NCBI GenBank assembly: GCA_022826565.1
Contig: JAJDUP010000005.1
Coordinates: forward strand, 160,291-224,290
Reading direction: 5' to 3'
DNA length: 64,000 nucleotides
Origin: Gemmatimonadota bacterium
GTDB lineage: Bacteria > Gemmatimonadota > Gemmatimonadetes > Longimicrobiales > Gaopeijiaceae
Shown: piece after piece, positions 16,756 to 25,300 of the stretch
How the letters are laid out: every line of letters begins with the position of its first letter
Numbering within the stretch: the first letter of the stretch is position 1
Program-made: the position numbers and the translations under genes
Notes under the pieces: generated by a model
What the model was told of the DNA's origin: nothing
The model's database searches: none
What the model saw: only the letters and a program-made list of their open reading frames with translations

Positions 16756-18231
16756 TCAGCGTCCCCGGGTCCAGGTCTCGAAGAACCCGTCGCCGCTCTC
16801 TTGAACTTCGGTGCCGAAGAGACGTCCGGACAACTCCAGTCTTCCACGCATCTGGTAGAAGAGGGCGTTCGGACCGTCGGGTGCAATCGGAATCGGCGTC
16901 ACCCGGGTGTGGCCGACGGTGACGGCGAGGGCGAGGGAGTCCGGTCCGTTGTCGGCGTGAATCGCGATGGCGGCAGGTGTGCCCCGGCCCTCGGGACCCG
17001 GCCATCGGATGGTAAGGTCACGAATCGCGAAGACGCCTGCGAAACCGTGCTCGTCGGCCAGGTAGAGGAAACGGCCCCCCGGTGTCGCCTCCGCGCCCTC
17101 ATTCGCCTGCGCGACTCCCCCATACAGCACGGAGTAGCGGCCGGCCCTCGCCTGTCCCCAATCCCACGTCACCCGCGACCAGGTGCCCCAGTTGTGATCG
17201 TGGTAGGTGCGCGCGTCCTCGAGCCGGTGACAGCGCCCGCCTTCGCACACGCTTCCCGTGGCACGAGCATCCAGGAGCGGGACCGTGTAGCCCGAGACGA
17301 AACCGCTGCCGCCGATTTCGACCGGCGGCAGGTAACGGCGCGTGCGCTCCGAAACGGTGAGGTCGACGGTGAGTTGGGCGAGGTCCCGGCTGGTTGCGCC
17401 GGCGTCCACGGGTACGCGGGCTCTTAGCCGGTAGGAGCCGTCGGGCTGGACCGTGACGCTGGACTGTCCGATCGCAAGGTCGGGGTCACCTTCCGCAAAG
17501 GCCACATCCTCCGGGCCGATCGTCACCGAATACACCGTCTCGGGTTCCGGTTCCGGAGCGACCCGGGTGGCCAGCATGCGGCCCCACCACCGACCGTCGG
17601 GAACGTCGCCGCCGACCATGTAGGTCAGGTAGAGCCACCCCGAATCGGGGAGCAGGACATTGAAGTAGTGCCACTCGGCCCAGGTCGTGTCCTGCGCCGC
17701 GGCACCGCGCGGGTGGTGCAGGCCGTCGATGGAGCGGTAGAGCTCGGCCGTCGATGGACCGCGCCAGCTGCGGTCGGCATCAACGTCCTCCCAACTGCCC
17801 GCCACGAGCTGGGGTGCAGCGCCGAGGTCCGTAGCCAGGTCCGGCAGTGTGGCTCCGGCCGAGATCGGAACCAGCCCGGTATCGGCCTCGAGGTAGAGGA
17901 GCTCGTCGTCGATCCAGGGGGCCGCCGCCGCGATCCGGTCGTCGAAGCGGGTGCCGGCGAGAACTTCGCGGTAGAGGAGCGGAGCCTGCTCGACGGCGAA
18001 GTACATCGAGCTTGCGCCGCCGGTCCGAAGCGTCTCCAGATCGATGCCCTCGGGCAGGACGATCAGGTCGCCGCCGCCCAGCAGTGCGCGGTCCCGCGCC
18101 TGATCGACCATGGCCTGCCCCACGGAGAGCAGCACGATCGTGACCCCGACGCCGAGCGCGTAACCGCCCAGCAGGAGCGCGCTGCGCCCTGACCGTTGCC
18201 GCAGCGAGGCCCATACGAGGCGCAGGATCAT
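16756..18231 (-). CDS. FtsX-type membrane N-terminus fused to AttH/CrtC lipocalin-like domain
   Basis: A 491-residue protein. Residues 1-110 look like the first membrane helix and start of the periplasmic domain of an ABC permease (LVWASLRQRSGRSALLLGGYALGVGVTIVLLSVGQAMVD). The rest is an AttH/CrtC-type double lipocalin-like domain with WYLTYM-like strands (SGWLYLTYMVGGDVPDGRWWG) and the hallmark YHDHNWGTW. In the AttEFGH family AttH is a separate secreted protein next to an ATPase and two permeases; here the ATPase and two permeases are the three genes just upstream, with ATGA overlaps. The protein would be anchored in the inner membrane with the lipocalin-like domain outside. Its substrate is likely a lipid or hydrophobic molecule (inference). 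Confidence 0.8.
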   Translation of the reverse strand: MILRLVWASLRQRSGRSALLLGGYALGVGVTIVLLSVGQAMVDQARDRALLGGGDLIVLPEGIDLETLRTGGASSMYFAVEQAPLLYREVLAGTRFDDRIAAAAPWIDDELLYLEADTGLVPISAGATLPDLATDLGAAPQLVAGSWEDVDADRSWRGPSTAELYRSIDGLHHPRGAAAQDTTWAEWHYFNVLLPDSGWLYLTYMVGGDVPDGRWWGRMLATRVAPEPEPETVYSVTIGPEDVAFAEGDPDLAIGQSSVTVQPDGSYRLRARVPVDAGATSRDLAQLTVDLTVSERTRRYLPPVEIGGSGFVSGYTVPLLDARATGSVCEGGRCHRLEDARTYHDHNWGTWSRVTWDWGQARAGRYSVLYGGVAQANEGAEATPGGRFLYLADEHGFAGVFAIRDLTIRWPGPEGRGTPAAIAIHADNGPDSLALAVTVGHTRVTPIPIAPDGPNALFYQMRGRLELSGRLFGTEVQESGDGFFETWTRGR

Positions 18232-18902
18232 GGAGCGGTCCTCCCGTCCACCACTTCGATGCTGCGCTTTGCGCCAGCCGCGAGCTCAAGGTCGTGGGTC
18301 GCGACCACGACGGTGGTCCCTTCGGCGTTCAGCGACTGGAAGAGAGCGAGCACCTCCCGCGATGTGGCGCGGTCCAGTTCACCGGTGGGCTCGTCGGCCA
18401 ACACGAGCGCGGGCTCGTTGGCGAGGGCGCGTGCGATCGCGACGCGCTGGCATTGACCGCCCGAGAGTTCTCCGGGTCCGTGATGGAGCCTGTCGGCAAG
18501 AGCGACCCGATCGAGCACGGCCGCGGCTCTTGCGCGCCGGCGCCCGCGGGGGACGCGCGCGGCGGCGAGGGGAAGCTCCACGTTCTCGAGCGCGGTGAGC
18601 ATCGGCAGCAGGTGGAACCGCTGGAACACGAGGCCGACCTGATTGAGGCGGAGGGCAGCCCGTTCCTCCACCGACATCCGTGCGAGGTTGCGGCCCAGAA
18701 AGACCACCTCGCCCGAAGTGGGCGTGTCGACGCCGCCGAGCAGGTGCAGCAAGGTGGACTTGCCGGAACCGCTCGGTCCCGTGACTGCCAGGAAATCTCC
18801 GCGCGGGACGTTGATGGAGACACCGCGGAGCGCCCGCACCCGGGCCCGTCCCGTGCGGTAGTCGCGCGTCAGGTCGCGTGCGGCGACAACGATCTCGCTC
18901 AC
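18228..18902 (-). CDS. LolD/MacB-type ABC transporter ATP-binding protein
   Basis: A 224-residue ATPase subunit: Walker A GPSGSGKSTLL, Q-loop region VFQRFHLLPMLTALENVELPL, signature LSGGQCQRVAIARALA, Walker B ALVLADEPTGELD and the switch His in VATHDLEL. This is the LolD/MacB/FtsE branch, which powers mechanotransmission-type export rather than substrate channelling through the membrane. Its ATG overlaps the stop of the permease at 18899, and its stop overlaps the start of the AttH-like fusion gene. The order ATPase, two permeases and AttH matches AttE-AttF-AttG-AttH. Confidence 0.93.
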   Translation of the reverse strand: MSEIVVAARDLTRDYRTGRARVRALRGVSINVPRGDFLAVTGPSGSGKSTLLHLLGGVDTPTSGEVVFLGRNLARMSVEERAALRLNQVGLVFQRFHLLPMLTALENVELPLAAARVPRGRRRARAAAVLDRVALADRLHHGPGELSGGQCQRVAIARALANEPALVLADEPTGELDRATSREVLALFQSLNAEGTTVVVATHDLELAAGAKRSIEVVDGRTAP

Positions 18903-20077
18903 GGGGCCTCCTTGTGCAGGATGGACGCCACCTCAAGCCGCGTCGCGTTGAGCGCCGGAATGAGCCCCGCGGCCGTTCCGGCAACCAGCAGCAGCGCGAA
19001 GGCGGTCACCAGGCTGTCGGCGCTCACCACGAAGAACCGCACCGCGACCGGCAGGCCGGGGAAGTCCGAGAGGATCGACTCGAGGTATCCCGCCACCGCC
19101 ACCGAGAGCGCGACACCGATTCCGCCGCCGATCGCGCAGAGCACCATGCTCTCGGCGGCGAGCCCGCCCACGATCCACCGCCGCGAGAGACCGATCGCGC
19201 GCAGGGCCGCGATCAGCCCCAGCCGCTCGCTCACCGACACGGCGGTCAGCGTGCCGACGAGAAGGGTGGCTACAACGAGGCTGACCGTCGCGAGGATCAG
19301 CGCCGTCTGCCGGAAGTAGGACAGGCGCGCGTCGAGGCGTTCCGAGATCCCGGCCAGCGTCACGATCTCCACTCGGTCGATCCGGGCCAGGATCGCGGCT
19401 CGCACCGAGTCGGGGTCGGACCCCTCGCCGATCCGGATCATCGCGAACGACACCTGATCGTCCTGCGACGAGAGCGCCTGCAGATCGTCGAGGCGCAGGA
19501 CCACCTGAAGGTCGCCGCGGGACGCGAAAGCGAACTCGCCGACTCCGGAGACCTGTGCAGTGGCACGGCGTCCCCAGGCTCCGGAAGCGCCGGCCGGCCG
19601 CAGACGCACCACGCTCCCGGGCTCCGCGCCGAGCGAGTCCCCCACCTCCGCGTCGGTAAGCACCTCGCCGGGCCGGGGCATCTCGCCTTCGGTGAGCCGA
19701 TACAGGCCCTGGTCGCCCGAATCCATGCCGAGCGCCAGCGCCTCGACGGAAGGTCGCGCATCGTCAGCGGCCTCCACCGTGACCGAGGCCGCGAGGACGG
19801 GTGCGACGCGCTCGACCCCGGCCACGCTCGCCACGCTGTCCCGCAGGGTCGCGAACCCGGGCACCGTCGCCTCGGTGTCGAAGGGGAGGGTGCCCCTCGG
19901 GGTGAGCCGCAGCTCATAGCCGCGCGACTCGAGCAGTTCCCCGAAGCTCTGCGTGATTCCGCGGCCCAGCATGAGCATGTCGGCGAGCATGGCGGTCGTG
20001 ACCGCGACGCCGGCCAGGGTGAGCAGGGTGCGGAGCGGGCGCGTGCGGAACTCGCGCATGGAATTGAGTGCCAGCAT
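18899..20077 (-). CDS. FtsX-family ABC transporter permease
   Basis: A 392-residue MacB/FtsX permease. TM1 lies near the N-terminus (LLTLAGVAVTTAMLADMLML), followed by a periplasmic domain of about 220 residues and three C-terminal helices (LILATVSLVVATLLVGTLTAVSV, SMVLCAIGGGIGVALSVAVAGYL, LVTAFALLLVAGTAAGLIPAL). The tail ALNATRLEVASILHKEAP has the cytoplasmic end usual for the family. It starts 6 bases after the upstream permease gene and overlaps the ATPase gene by ATGA. It would pair with the permease at 20084 to form the membrane part of the exporter. Confidence 0.9.
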   Translation of the reverse strand: MLALNSMREFRTRPLRTLLTLAGVAVTTAMLADMLMLGRGITQSFGELLESRGYELRLTPRGTLPFDTEATVPGFATLRDSVASVAGVERVAPVLAASVTVEAADDARPSVEALALGMDSGDQGLYRLTEGEMPRPGEVLTDAEVGDSLGAEPGSVVRLRPAGASGAWGRRATAQVSGVGEFAFASRGDLQVVLRLDDLQALSSQDDQVSFAMIRIGEGSDPDSVRAAILARIDRVEIVTLAGISERLDARLSYFRQTALILATVSLVVATLLVGTLTAVSVSERLGLIAALRAIGLSRRWIVGGLAAESMVLCAIGGGIGVALSVAVAGYLESILSDFPGLPVAVRFFVVSADSLVTAFALLLVAGTAAGLIPALNATRLEVASILHKEAP

Positions 20078-20083
20078 GAATTG

Positions 20084-20962
20084 CTAGCGTCCGACTTCGT
20101 CGAGAGGGTTGGACGCCAGCAGCCTGACAGCCGCGAACACGCCCGCCGCCATGCCCAGCAGTACCGCCAGCGCCAGTGCCTCGGTCACGACCCCGCCCGT
20201 CACCTGGGAGAACACCAGCGTGGTGTCGTAGTAGCGCTGGTAGTAGGCGTTGACCACCGCGGAACTCGCGATCCCGACGCCGAGTCCGGCGGCTCCGCCG
20301 AGTGTGGACAGCAGCGCGGCCTCGGCCACCGTCCACCAGAACAACAGGCGGCGGGGGATGCCGGTTAGGCGCGCGGCCGCGACCGGCAGGCGCCGCTCCT
20401 GGACCTTCAGGATCATGATGCAGGCCAGGAACACGCCGCCCGCGATCAGGGTGATCGCCGCGATCGCCGTGTGAAAGCGGCTGACGACGCGGAACGTCGT
20501 GGACGACCGCTCGGCCACCTCGCTGACGGGCAGGACCTGGGCGCCGGGAAGCAGCGGGTCGAGATCGGCTGCCAGCGTGGCCAGGTCGGTCCCGGGCCGG
20601 GTACGCACCGTGAAGTAGTCGACCTCGTTCCGCCGGCCGGTCAGCCCCTGCAGGTGCGGCAGGTGGAACAGCACGCGCGGCCGCGTCGCGTTGAGCGCGG
20701 CGGGGTCGGGCGGCGGCTCGAGGATGCCCGCGACCACCGCGGCGCAGGGTTCGGCCTCGATCGCGGGGCGCACGGAAACGGTGGAACCGACGGTCAGGCC
20801 GGCAGCGGCGGCGTAGGGACGTTCGACCAGCACCTCGAACCGGTCCGGGCAGTCCTGGGCGGCTGCCTTCAGTGGCATCCAGGGCAACAACGCGACCGAA
20901 GCTGCCGACACGACGACCGCACGAGAGCGCCAAATGGCACGCCGCCGTGCATGCCTCCCCAC
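20084..20962 (-). CDS. FtsX-family ABC transporter permease (short)
   Basis: About 292 residues from a GTG at 20962, the most upstream start that leaves a plausible N-terminus. A hydrophobic segment (RAVVVSAASVALLPWMPLKAAAQD) is followed by a periplasmic part and three helices (AAITLIAGGVFLACIMIL, AEAALLSTLGGAAGLGVGIA, ALALAVLLGMAAGVFAAVRLL), ending SNPLDEVGR as in FtsX permeases. It is shorter than the roughly 400-residue norm because the periplasmic domain is small, so it may be slightly reduced or the start may lie elsewhere. First gene of the leftward export operon. Confidence 0.75.
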   Translation of the reverse strand: MGRHARRRAIWRSRAVVVSAASVALLPWMPLKAAAQDCPDRFEVLVERPYAAAAGLTVGSTVSVRPAIEAEPCAAVVAGILEPPPDPAALNATRPRVLFHLPHLQGLTGRRNEVDYFTVRTRPGTDLATLAADLDPLLPGAQVLPVSEVAERSSTTFRVVSRFHTAIAAITLIAGGVFLACIMILKVQERRLPVAAARLTGIPRRLLFWWTVAEAALLSTLGGAAGLGVGIASSAVVNAYYQRYYDTTLVFSQVTGGVVTEALALAVLLGMAAGVFAAVRLLASNPLDEVGR

Positions 20963-21051
20963 CCGCTTTGCGACGCCGGCCTTCAGCAAGGACGCGGGTG
21001 CACCGGTCAGCGGCCCAAGCGTCGTCGGACCCGCCGCGCGAGGTGTCGCGG

Positions 21052-22218
21052 CTACCTCGTTCCCGTGGCCGTCATCCCGTCGGGGAAGATCTCGTTCCAT
21101 CCCGCGAGGAAGCGCTCCATCTCGTCCTCGGTCCCGATCGACACCCGCAGATAGTCCAGCATCGGCGGGAAGTCGCGGCCCACGGCGACATCGCGCTGGC
21201 GGAACGCCGCCCTCACCTCGGACGCCGGACGGCCGGTGTGGACCATGAAGAAGTTGGTCTCCGACGGGATCACCTCGAAGCCCTGGCCTCGGAGCTTGTC
21301 CGCAGTGGCGTCCCGAAGCGCGATGGTCGTGTCCCTGACATACGCCTCGGACTCGGTGTCCTCGAGCGCTGCCACGCCGCCCCACTTCACGAGCGCGTTG
21401 ATCGTGCCGGTGGTGTAGGTCCGCATCTGGTCGATCATCTCGGGCGGGGCGATCCCGTAGCCGAGGCGCAGGCCCGCCATGCCGTAGATCTTGGAGAAGG
21501 TGCGGGTCACGAGGACCTTGCGGCCTTCCTTGATGTAGGGGACCGCGGTAGCGTAACGCGGATCCTTCACGAAGTGGTGGTATGCCTCGTCGATCAGGAC
21601 CGGGATGTCCTCGGGAATGTTGTCGAGGAGGTGCCGGATGTCCGAATCGGGGACGACCACGCCGGTCGGGTTGTTGGGGTTGCAGACGTAGACCATGCCG
21701 ACATCGCGGTAGTTGCGCTTCGTGACCTGGATGAGGTCGTCGATGTCCTGGGTATGGTCGGAAAGGAGCGGCCGGATGATCGCGTCGGCGTCCACGCCGG
21801 AGGCGGCCCGGTACACGGTCAGGAAGGTGGGCTCGACCCCGACCACCTTCTCCTCGTGCCTGAGGAACGCGAGCGCGGCGACCTTGAGCGTCTCGCCGGA
21901 CCCGGCGTGCATGATGATGTGGTCGGTGCCGACGCCGTGGTGCTCGGCGATCTTCTCGAGGACGTCGCCGTCGGGGTAGCCGTACCGGTTCGAGTACTTC
22001 CAGGCGGCGTTCATGGACGCCATCATCTTCTCGGAAGGGCCGTACGGGTTCTCGTTGGAGGACAGCTTGGCGAGGTCGTCGTAGGGGTCGACCGGGACGA
22101 GGCCCTTGGGGGGAGGCGGCAGCGTGAGGCCGAGAGCGGACCTGGGCCTGAGCCCGGCCGCGCCGAGGGCGGCGACCGCGCTGCCCATGAAGTGACGACG
22201 AGAAAACCTGGTGTTCAT
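21052..22218 (-). CDS. Tat-exported histidinol-phosphate-aminotransferase-like enzyme
   Basis: A 388-residue class I/II PLP-dependent aminotransferase related to HisC: SSNENPYGPSEKMM, GSGETLKVAALAFL, VYVCNPNNPTG, VLIDEAYHHFV, and the PLP lysine in TRTFSKIYGMAGLRLGY. An N-terminal twin-arginine signal (FSRRHFMGSAVAALGAAG) precedes the enzyme, so it should be folded with its cofactor and exported to the periplasm, unlike biosynthetic HisC. The ATG at 22218 has a good AAGGAG site. No histidine genes are nearby. It may act on an amino acid or a peptidoglycan or peptide fragment outside the cytoplasm; the substrate is unknown. Confidence 0.88.
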   Translation of the reverse strand: MNTRFSRRHFMGSAVAALGAAGLRPRSALGLTLPPPPKGLVPVDPYDDLAKLSSNENPYGPSEKMMASMNAAWKYSNRYGYPDGDVLEKIAEHHGVGTDHIIMHAGSGETLKVAALAFLRHEEKVVGVEPTFLTVYRAASGVDADAIIRPLLSDHTQDIDDLIQVTKRNYRDVGMVYVCNPNNPTGVVVPDSDIRHLLDNIPEDIPVLIDEAYHHFVKDPRYATAVPYIKEGRKVLVTRTFSKIYGMAGLRLGYGIAPPEMIDQMRTYTTGTINALVKWGGVAALEDTESEAYVRDTTIALRDATADKLRGQGFEVIPSETNFFMVHTGRPASEVRAAFRQRDVAVGRDFPPMLDYLRVSIGTEDEMERFLAGWNEIFPDGMTATGTR

Positions 22219-22296
22219 CCTGTTGTCTCCTTGCTGAACCGGGATCCTGACCCCATCCGATGCAGCCGATCCGTCGTGGCCGGACTGCCTATGGCA

Positions 22297-23514
22297 TCAT
22301 AGGCGGATGCAGGGTGGCGCGCCAGTAAACCGCGCCCGCTGACCGCGCCCGCTCAGGGTGGCGGCCAACTCCGCGAGGCTGTCGAGATCGTGGACCGGTC
22401 GATGCTCATCCACCTCGGGCAACAACGCCTTGATGCCAGCGGCCCGAGGGGCGAAGGCCCGGTAGCGGAGCAGCGGATTCAACCAGATTACGCTTCGGCA
22501 CGACTTGCGCAGCCGGCGGGCCTGGGCGCGGATGCCGTCGCCGCCCTCGCGGTCCAGTCCGTCGGTGACGAGGAGGACGACGGCGCCCTGAGCGAGGAGC
22601 CGGCGGGACCAGTGCAGGTTGAAGGCCTGGAGCGAGGCGCCGATGCGCGTGCCGCCGTACCAGTCCTGCACCGTGCTGCCGATGCGGTCGAGGGCGCGGT
22701 CGACGTCGCGGTCGCGCAGCAGGCGGGTGATGTTGGTGAGGCGGGTGCCGAAGACGAAGGTGTGGACGCGGTCGGCGGCGTTGGTGAGCGCGTGGAAGAA
22801 GTGCAGGAGGATGCGCGAATAGGACTCCATCGAGCCGGAGATGTCGCAGAGGGCCACGATCGTGGGCCGGCGGGTCTTCATCGACTGCCGCTGCAGGGGA
22901 AGTGGGCACCCGCCGGTGCGGACGCTGGTGCGGAGCGTGCGGCGCAGGTCGATGAAGCGGCCCCGCGGATCGGGCTCGTGGCGGCGGGTGAGCACCGGGC
23001 GAAGGTCGAGCCTGAGCGAGCGGATGGCCTCCTTCGCCTGCACGACTTCGGCGGCGGTCATCTCCTCGAAGTCCTTGGTGCGGAGGACTTCGGTGGGGGA
23101 AAAGGCCAGCCGCAAGGGGATTTCGTGTGCGACTTCGCGCTCGGGCAGGGCTTGCGGACGCGGCGCGGCCTCGTCTTCGGGCGACAGCCGGGCCGGAGCG
23201 CGGGACGGCGGCTTTTCGACGGGGATCTGCGAGCGTGAAAGCAGCGCGTTGAGCGCCTCGTCCGCACCGAACGGATCGCGCCAGAAGATGCGGAAGGCGC
23301 TGTCGAAGACGTGGCGGTGCTCGCGCTTCGAGACGAGGGTGCCGTGCAGGGCCCAGTAGAACTGCCGCCTTGCGGTGATGTCCACGGCGGTCAGCGCGCG
23401 GGCGGCGGTGATCGTGTGGCCGGGTCCGACGGGCAGGCCGGCGGCGCGCAGCAGGCGCACGAAGTGCGCGACGTTTTCGGGGAGGCGGCCGGGGTGGGTG
23501 GGCGTGCCGGTCAT
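22297..23514 (-). CDS. CoxE-like VWA domain protein
   Basis: A 405-residue protein of the CoxE family (VWA domain, PF05762). The N-terminal region (VAHFVRLLRAAGLPVGPG, FYWALHGTLVSKREHRHVFDSAFRIFW) is typical. The C-terminal VWA fold has the metal-site motif DISGSMESYSR and LVTDGLDREGGD, with GGTRIGASLQAF between them. CoxE and the MoxR-type CoxD work together in maturing the active site of CO dehydrogenase; the CoxD homologue here is 8 kb away at 31543. The ATG at 23514 is chosen over a TTG two codons earlier. It is probably cytoplasmic and metal-dependent. Confidence 0.88.
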   Translation of the reverse strand: MTGTPTHPGRLPENVAHFVRLLRAAGLPVGPGHTITAARALTAVDITARRQFYWALHGTLVSKREHRHVFDSAFRIFWRDPFGADEALNALLSRSQIPVEKPPSRAPARLSPEDEAAPRPQALPEREVAHEIPLRLAFSPTEVLRTKDFEEMTAAEVVQAKEAIRSLRLDLRPVLTRRHEPDPRGRFIDLRRTLRTSVRTGGCPLPLQRQSMKTRRPTIVALCDISGSMESYSRILLHFFHALTNAADRVHTFVFGTRLTNITRLLRDRDVDRALDRIGSTVQDWYGGTRIGASLQAFNLHWSRRLLAQGAVVLLVTDGLDREGGDGIRAQARRLRKSCRSVIWLNPLLRYRAFAPRAAGIKALLPEVDEHRPVHDLDSLAELAATLSGRGQRARFTGAPPCIRL

Positions 23515-23603
23515 GGTCAATCAATACGGTGCTCTCGCGCTGAAGTCGATTCGCCGCGATGGAACCTCGGGAACACCGGCCGGGTGCCGGACTATCCTTG
23601 AGG

Positions 23604-23663
23604 ATGAGAATCGCGGTCGTGGGTGCTGGCATATCGGGCCTGGGAGCGGGCTGGCTGCTCTCG
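23604..23663 (+). pseudogene. N-terminal fragment of a FAD/NAD(P)-binding oxidoreductase
   Basis: Beginning at an ATG at 23604 preceded by GAGG, about 20 codons encode MRIAVVGAGISGLGAGWLLS, the dinucleotide-binding start (GxGxxG) of flavin amine oxidase-like proteins. After this the frame loses any resemblance to the family. Only the first beta-alpha unit survives. Confidence 0.6.
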
Positions 23664-23749
23664 CCGAAGCCCTCGAGAAGCTGGGCCTGGTGTGGGACCT
23701 GCGGGTGCCGCCGGCGACGGCGTACGGGCAGCAGGCGGAGACATCCTGA
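23661..23749 (+). pseudogene. C-terminal fragment of an unidentified protein
   Basis: In a different frame from the FAD fragment just before it, the sequence encodes LAALAEALEKLGLVWDLRVPPATAYGQQAETS and then a stop at 23747-23749. It reads like a genuine C-terminal end (helix, then a proline-turn tail) but I cannot name the family. Together the two fragments look like a deletion scar. Confidence 0.35.
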
Positions 23750-23776
23750 CCCCACGCTTCGCGGTGGCGGGACTGG

Positions 23777-24232
23777 CTACTCTCCGGCGAGGCTCTCCGA
23801 ATGCCGCTTCAAACCCGATGCCATGTCGTTGAAGCCGCGGCGCACGAGCCGGCCGAACAGCAGGACGACCAGCGGCGTCAGCAACCCGGTGAACACGTCG
23901 GTCGTGACGTAGCGGCAACGGCCTGCGCCCAGATCGTCCAGACGCTGCTCCCGCCTGGCCGAGACCAGAAACGGGTGGCCGACCTTCGTACTCCAGACGA
24001 GCAAGCGCGGCGGGTCGACAACTTCGATCCATTCTGGCTGCCTGAGCCTGATTGGGCCCAGCTTGACGTGGAGGTCGACGGGCGAGCCGATTTCGAATGT
24101 GGTCTCGACGCGGGTGGTGAAGGGGTTCCACACGCCGTATCGGTCGATGTCCAGGAGGGTTTCCCACACCCTCTCGATCGGGGCCTCGATCTCCACAGCG
24201 TCCGAACTGATCAAGTGCCGGAACACGGTCAC
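23777..24232 (-). CDS. SRPBCC family protein
   Basis: A 151-residue START/Bet v1-like (SRPBCC) protein: VEIEAPIERVWETLLDIDRYGVWNPFTTRVE at the start, then alternating beta strands (WIEVVDPPRLLVWSTKVG, CRYVTTDVFTGLLTPL) and a final amphipathic helix (RLVRRGFNDMASGLKRHSES). The family binds hydrophobic ligands in a central cavity or acts in polyketide or lipid metabolism. The GTG start at 24232 overlaps the stop of the SDR gene (GTGA), so the two form an operon. A second GTG two codons on is an alternative start. Ligand unknown. Confidence 0.82.
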   Translation of the reverse strand: MTVFRHLISSDAVEIEAPIERVWETLLDIDRYGVWNPFTTRVETTFEIGSPVDLHVKLGPIRLRQPEWIEVVDPPRLLVWSTKVGHPFLVSARREQRLDDLGAGRCRYVTTDVFTGLLTPLVVLLFGRLVRRGFNDMASGLKRHSESLAGE

Positions 24233-25269
24233 GCATCTCCGTGCGGTTGGTGGGACATTGATCCGGACACGTCCGCCGAGCCGCCCTCGACGTGCCGCGC
24301 GAGCAACGCCGCGCTCTTTTCCCACAACCGTTTGCCGGCCCGCTCGTCCATCGCAAGCGCGGAGGGCTTCTTCCCCTGCATCAGGTGCAGGTAGACCCCG
24401 CTGCGCTGCTCCAGGTCTTCCGCGCAGCAGGCGTAGGTGACCGGGGCCGCAGCCTTTTCCGGCGCCGCGAAGAAGATCCGCATGATCGGATAAAGAAGCG
24501 GCTTCAACAACGTCGGAGCCTCGCGCGCCAGGTTGGAGTTGACCGCCCCCGGGCAGAGGGACGTCACCGCCACCCGCACCTCGCCGCCCGGGTTCAGTCG
24601 GCGCGAGAGCTCCTGCGCATATGTGCAAAGGTGCAGCTTGCTCATCCCGTAGTGCTTCAGGCCGTCCCTCAGGCCGTAGTCGGTGAACGCGCCGAAATGG
24701 TCGAAGTCGATGGGGCCGGCGGACCGATGCGCCTCCGATGCGACAAGGACTATCCGCGGTGTCTTGCCGGGGCGGTTGCCCTGACGGATCGTGCCGCTGG
24801 CCAGGAGCCGGTCGATCAGGAGCCGGTTGGCAAGGAAGTGCACGGCAAACATCAGTTCGTACCCCTGTGCCGACCGGCGGGCTGTGCGGGGCATCACACC
24901 GGCGTTGAGGACGACGATGTCCAGCCTTTCAACCTCGCGCTCGAGCCTGTTGCAGAGCGCTTGCACGGAGCGCAGGTCGGCAAGGTCCACCTTCAGCATC
25001 GCGACCGCGTCGGATCCGGAGAGCCGCCTGACCTCTTCGCCGGCATCGGGATGGCCGCCGCGGCAGGCCATGAGCACGCGTCCACCCCGCTTCGCCAGGT
25101 CGACCGCCACCGCCTTGCCGAGCCCGCTGTTGGCGCCGGTGACGAGGCAGGTCCTGCCGTCGATGCGGACGCTCTCGGGGACCGGGCGCAGCGCCTGCCG
25201 CTGCGAGAGGCGGTCGGCGACCGCCCCGGTCACCGCACTGAAGATCGTGTCGCGTTTCGTGGTGGGCAT
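24229..25269 (-). CDS. SDR family NAD(P)-dependent oxidoreductase
   Basis: A 346-residue short-chain dehydrogenase/reductase resembling the retinol-dehydrogenase/WW-oxidoreductase group. The cofactor motif TGANSGLG (in RTCLVTGANSGLGKAVAVDLAKRGG), the NAG motif (VVLNAGVMP), the catalytic Ser region (RIVLVASEAH) and YGMSK are all present. Group-typical are the roughly 35-residue N-terminal lead and a C-terminal extension (YACCAEDLEQRSGVYLHLMQGKKPS). It is translationally coupled to the SRPBCC protein, which suggests both act on one hydrophobic substrate. Confidence 0.88.
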   Translation of the reverse strand: MPTTKRDTIFSAVTGAVADRLSQRQALRPVPESVRIDGRTCLVTGANSGLGKAVAVDLAKRGGRVLMACRGGHPDAGEEVRRLSGSDAVAMLKVDLADLRSVQALCNRLEREVERLDIVVLNAGVMPRTARRSAQGYELMFAVHFLANRLLIDRLLASGTIRQGNRPGKTPRIVLVASEAHRSAGPIDFDHFGAFTDYGLRDGLKHYGMSKLHLCTYAQELSRRLNPGGEVRVAVTSLCPGAVNSNLAREAPTLLKPLLYPIMRIFFAAPEKAAAPVTYACCAEDLEQRSGVYLHLMQGKKPSALAMDERAGKRLWEKSAALLARHVEGGSADVSGSMSHQPHGDA

Positions 25270-25300
25270 CAGGTCACCCGACGTTCACGTCCGCAGCCCG

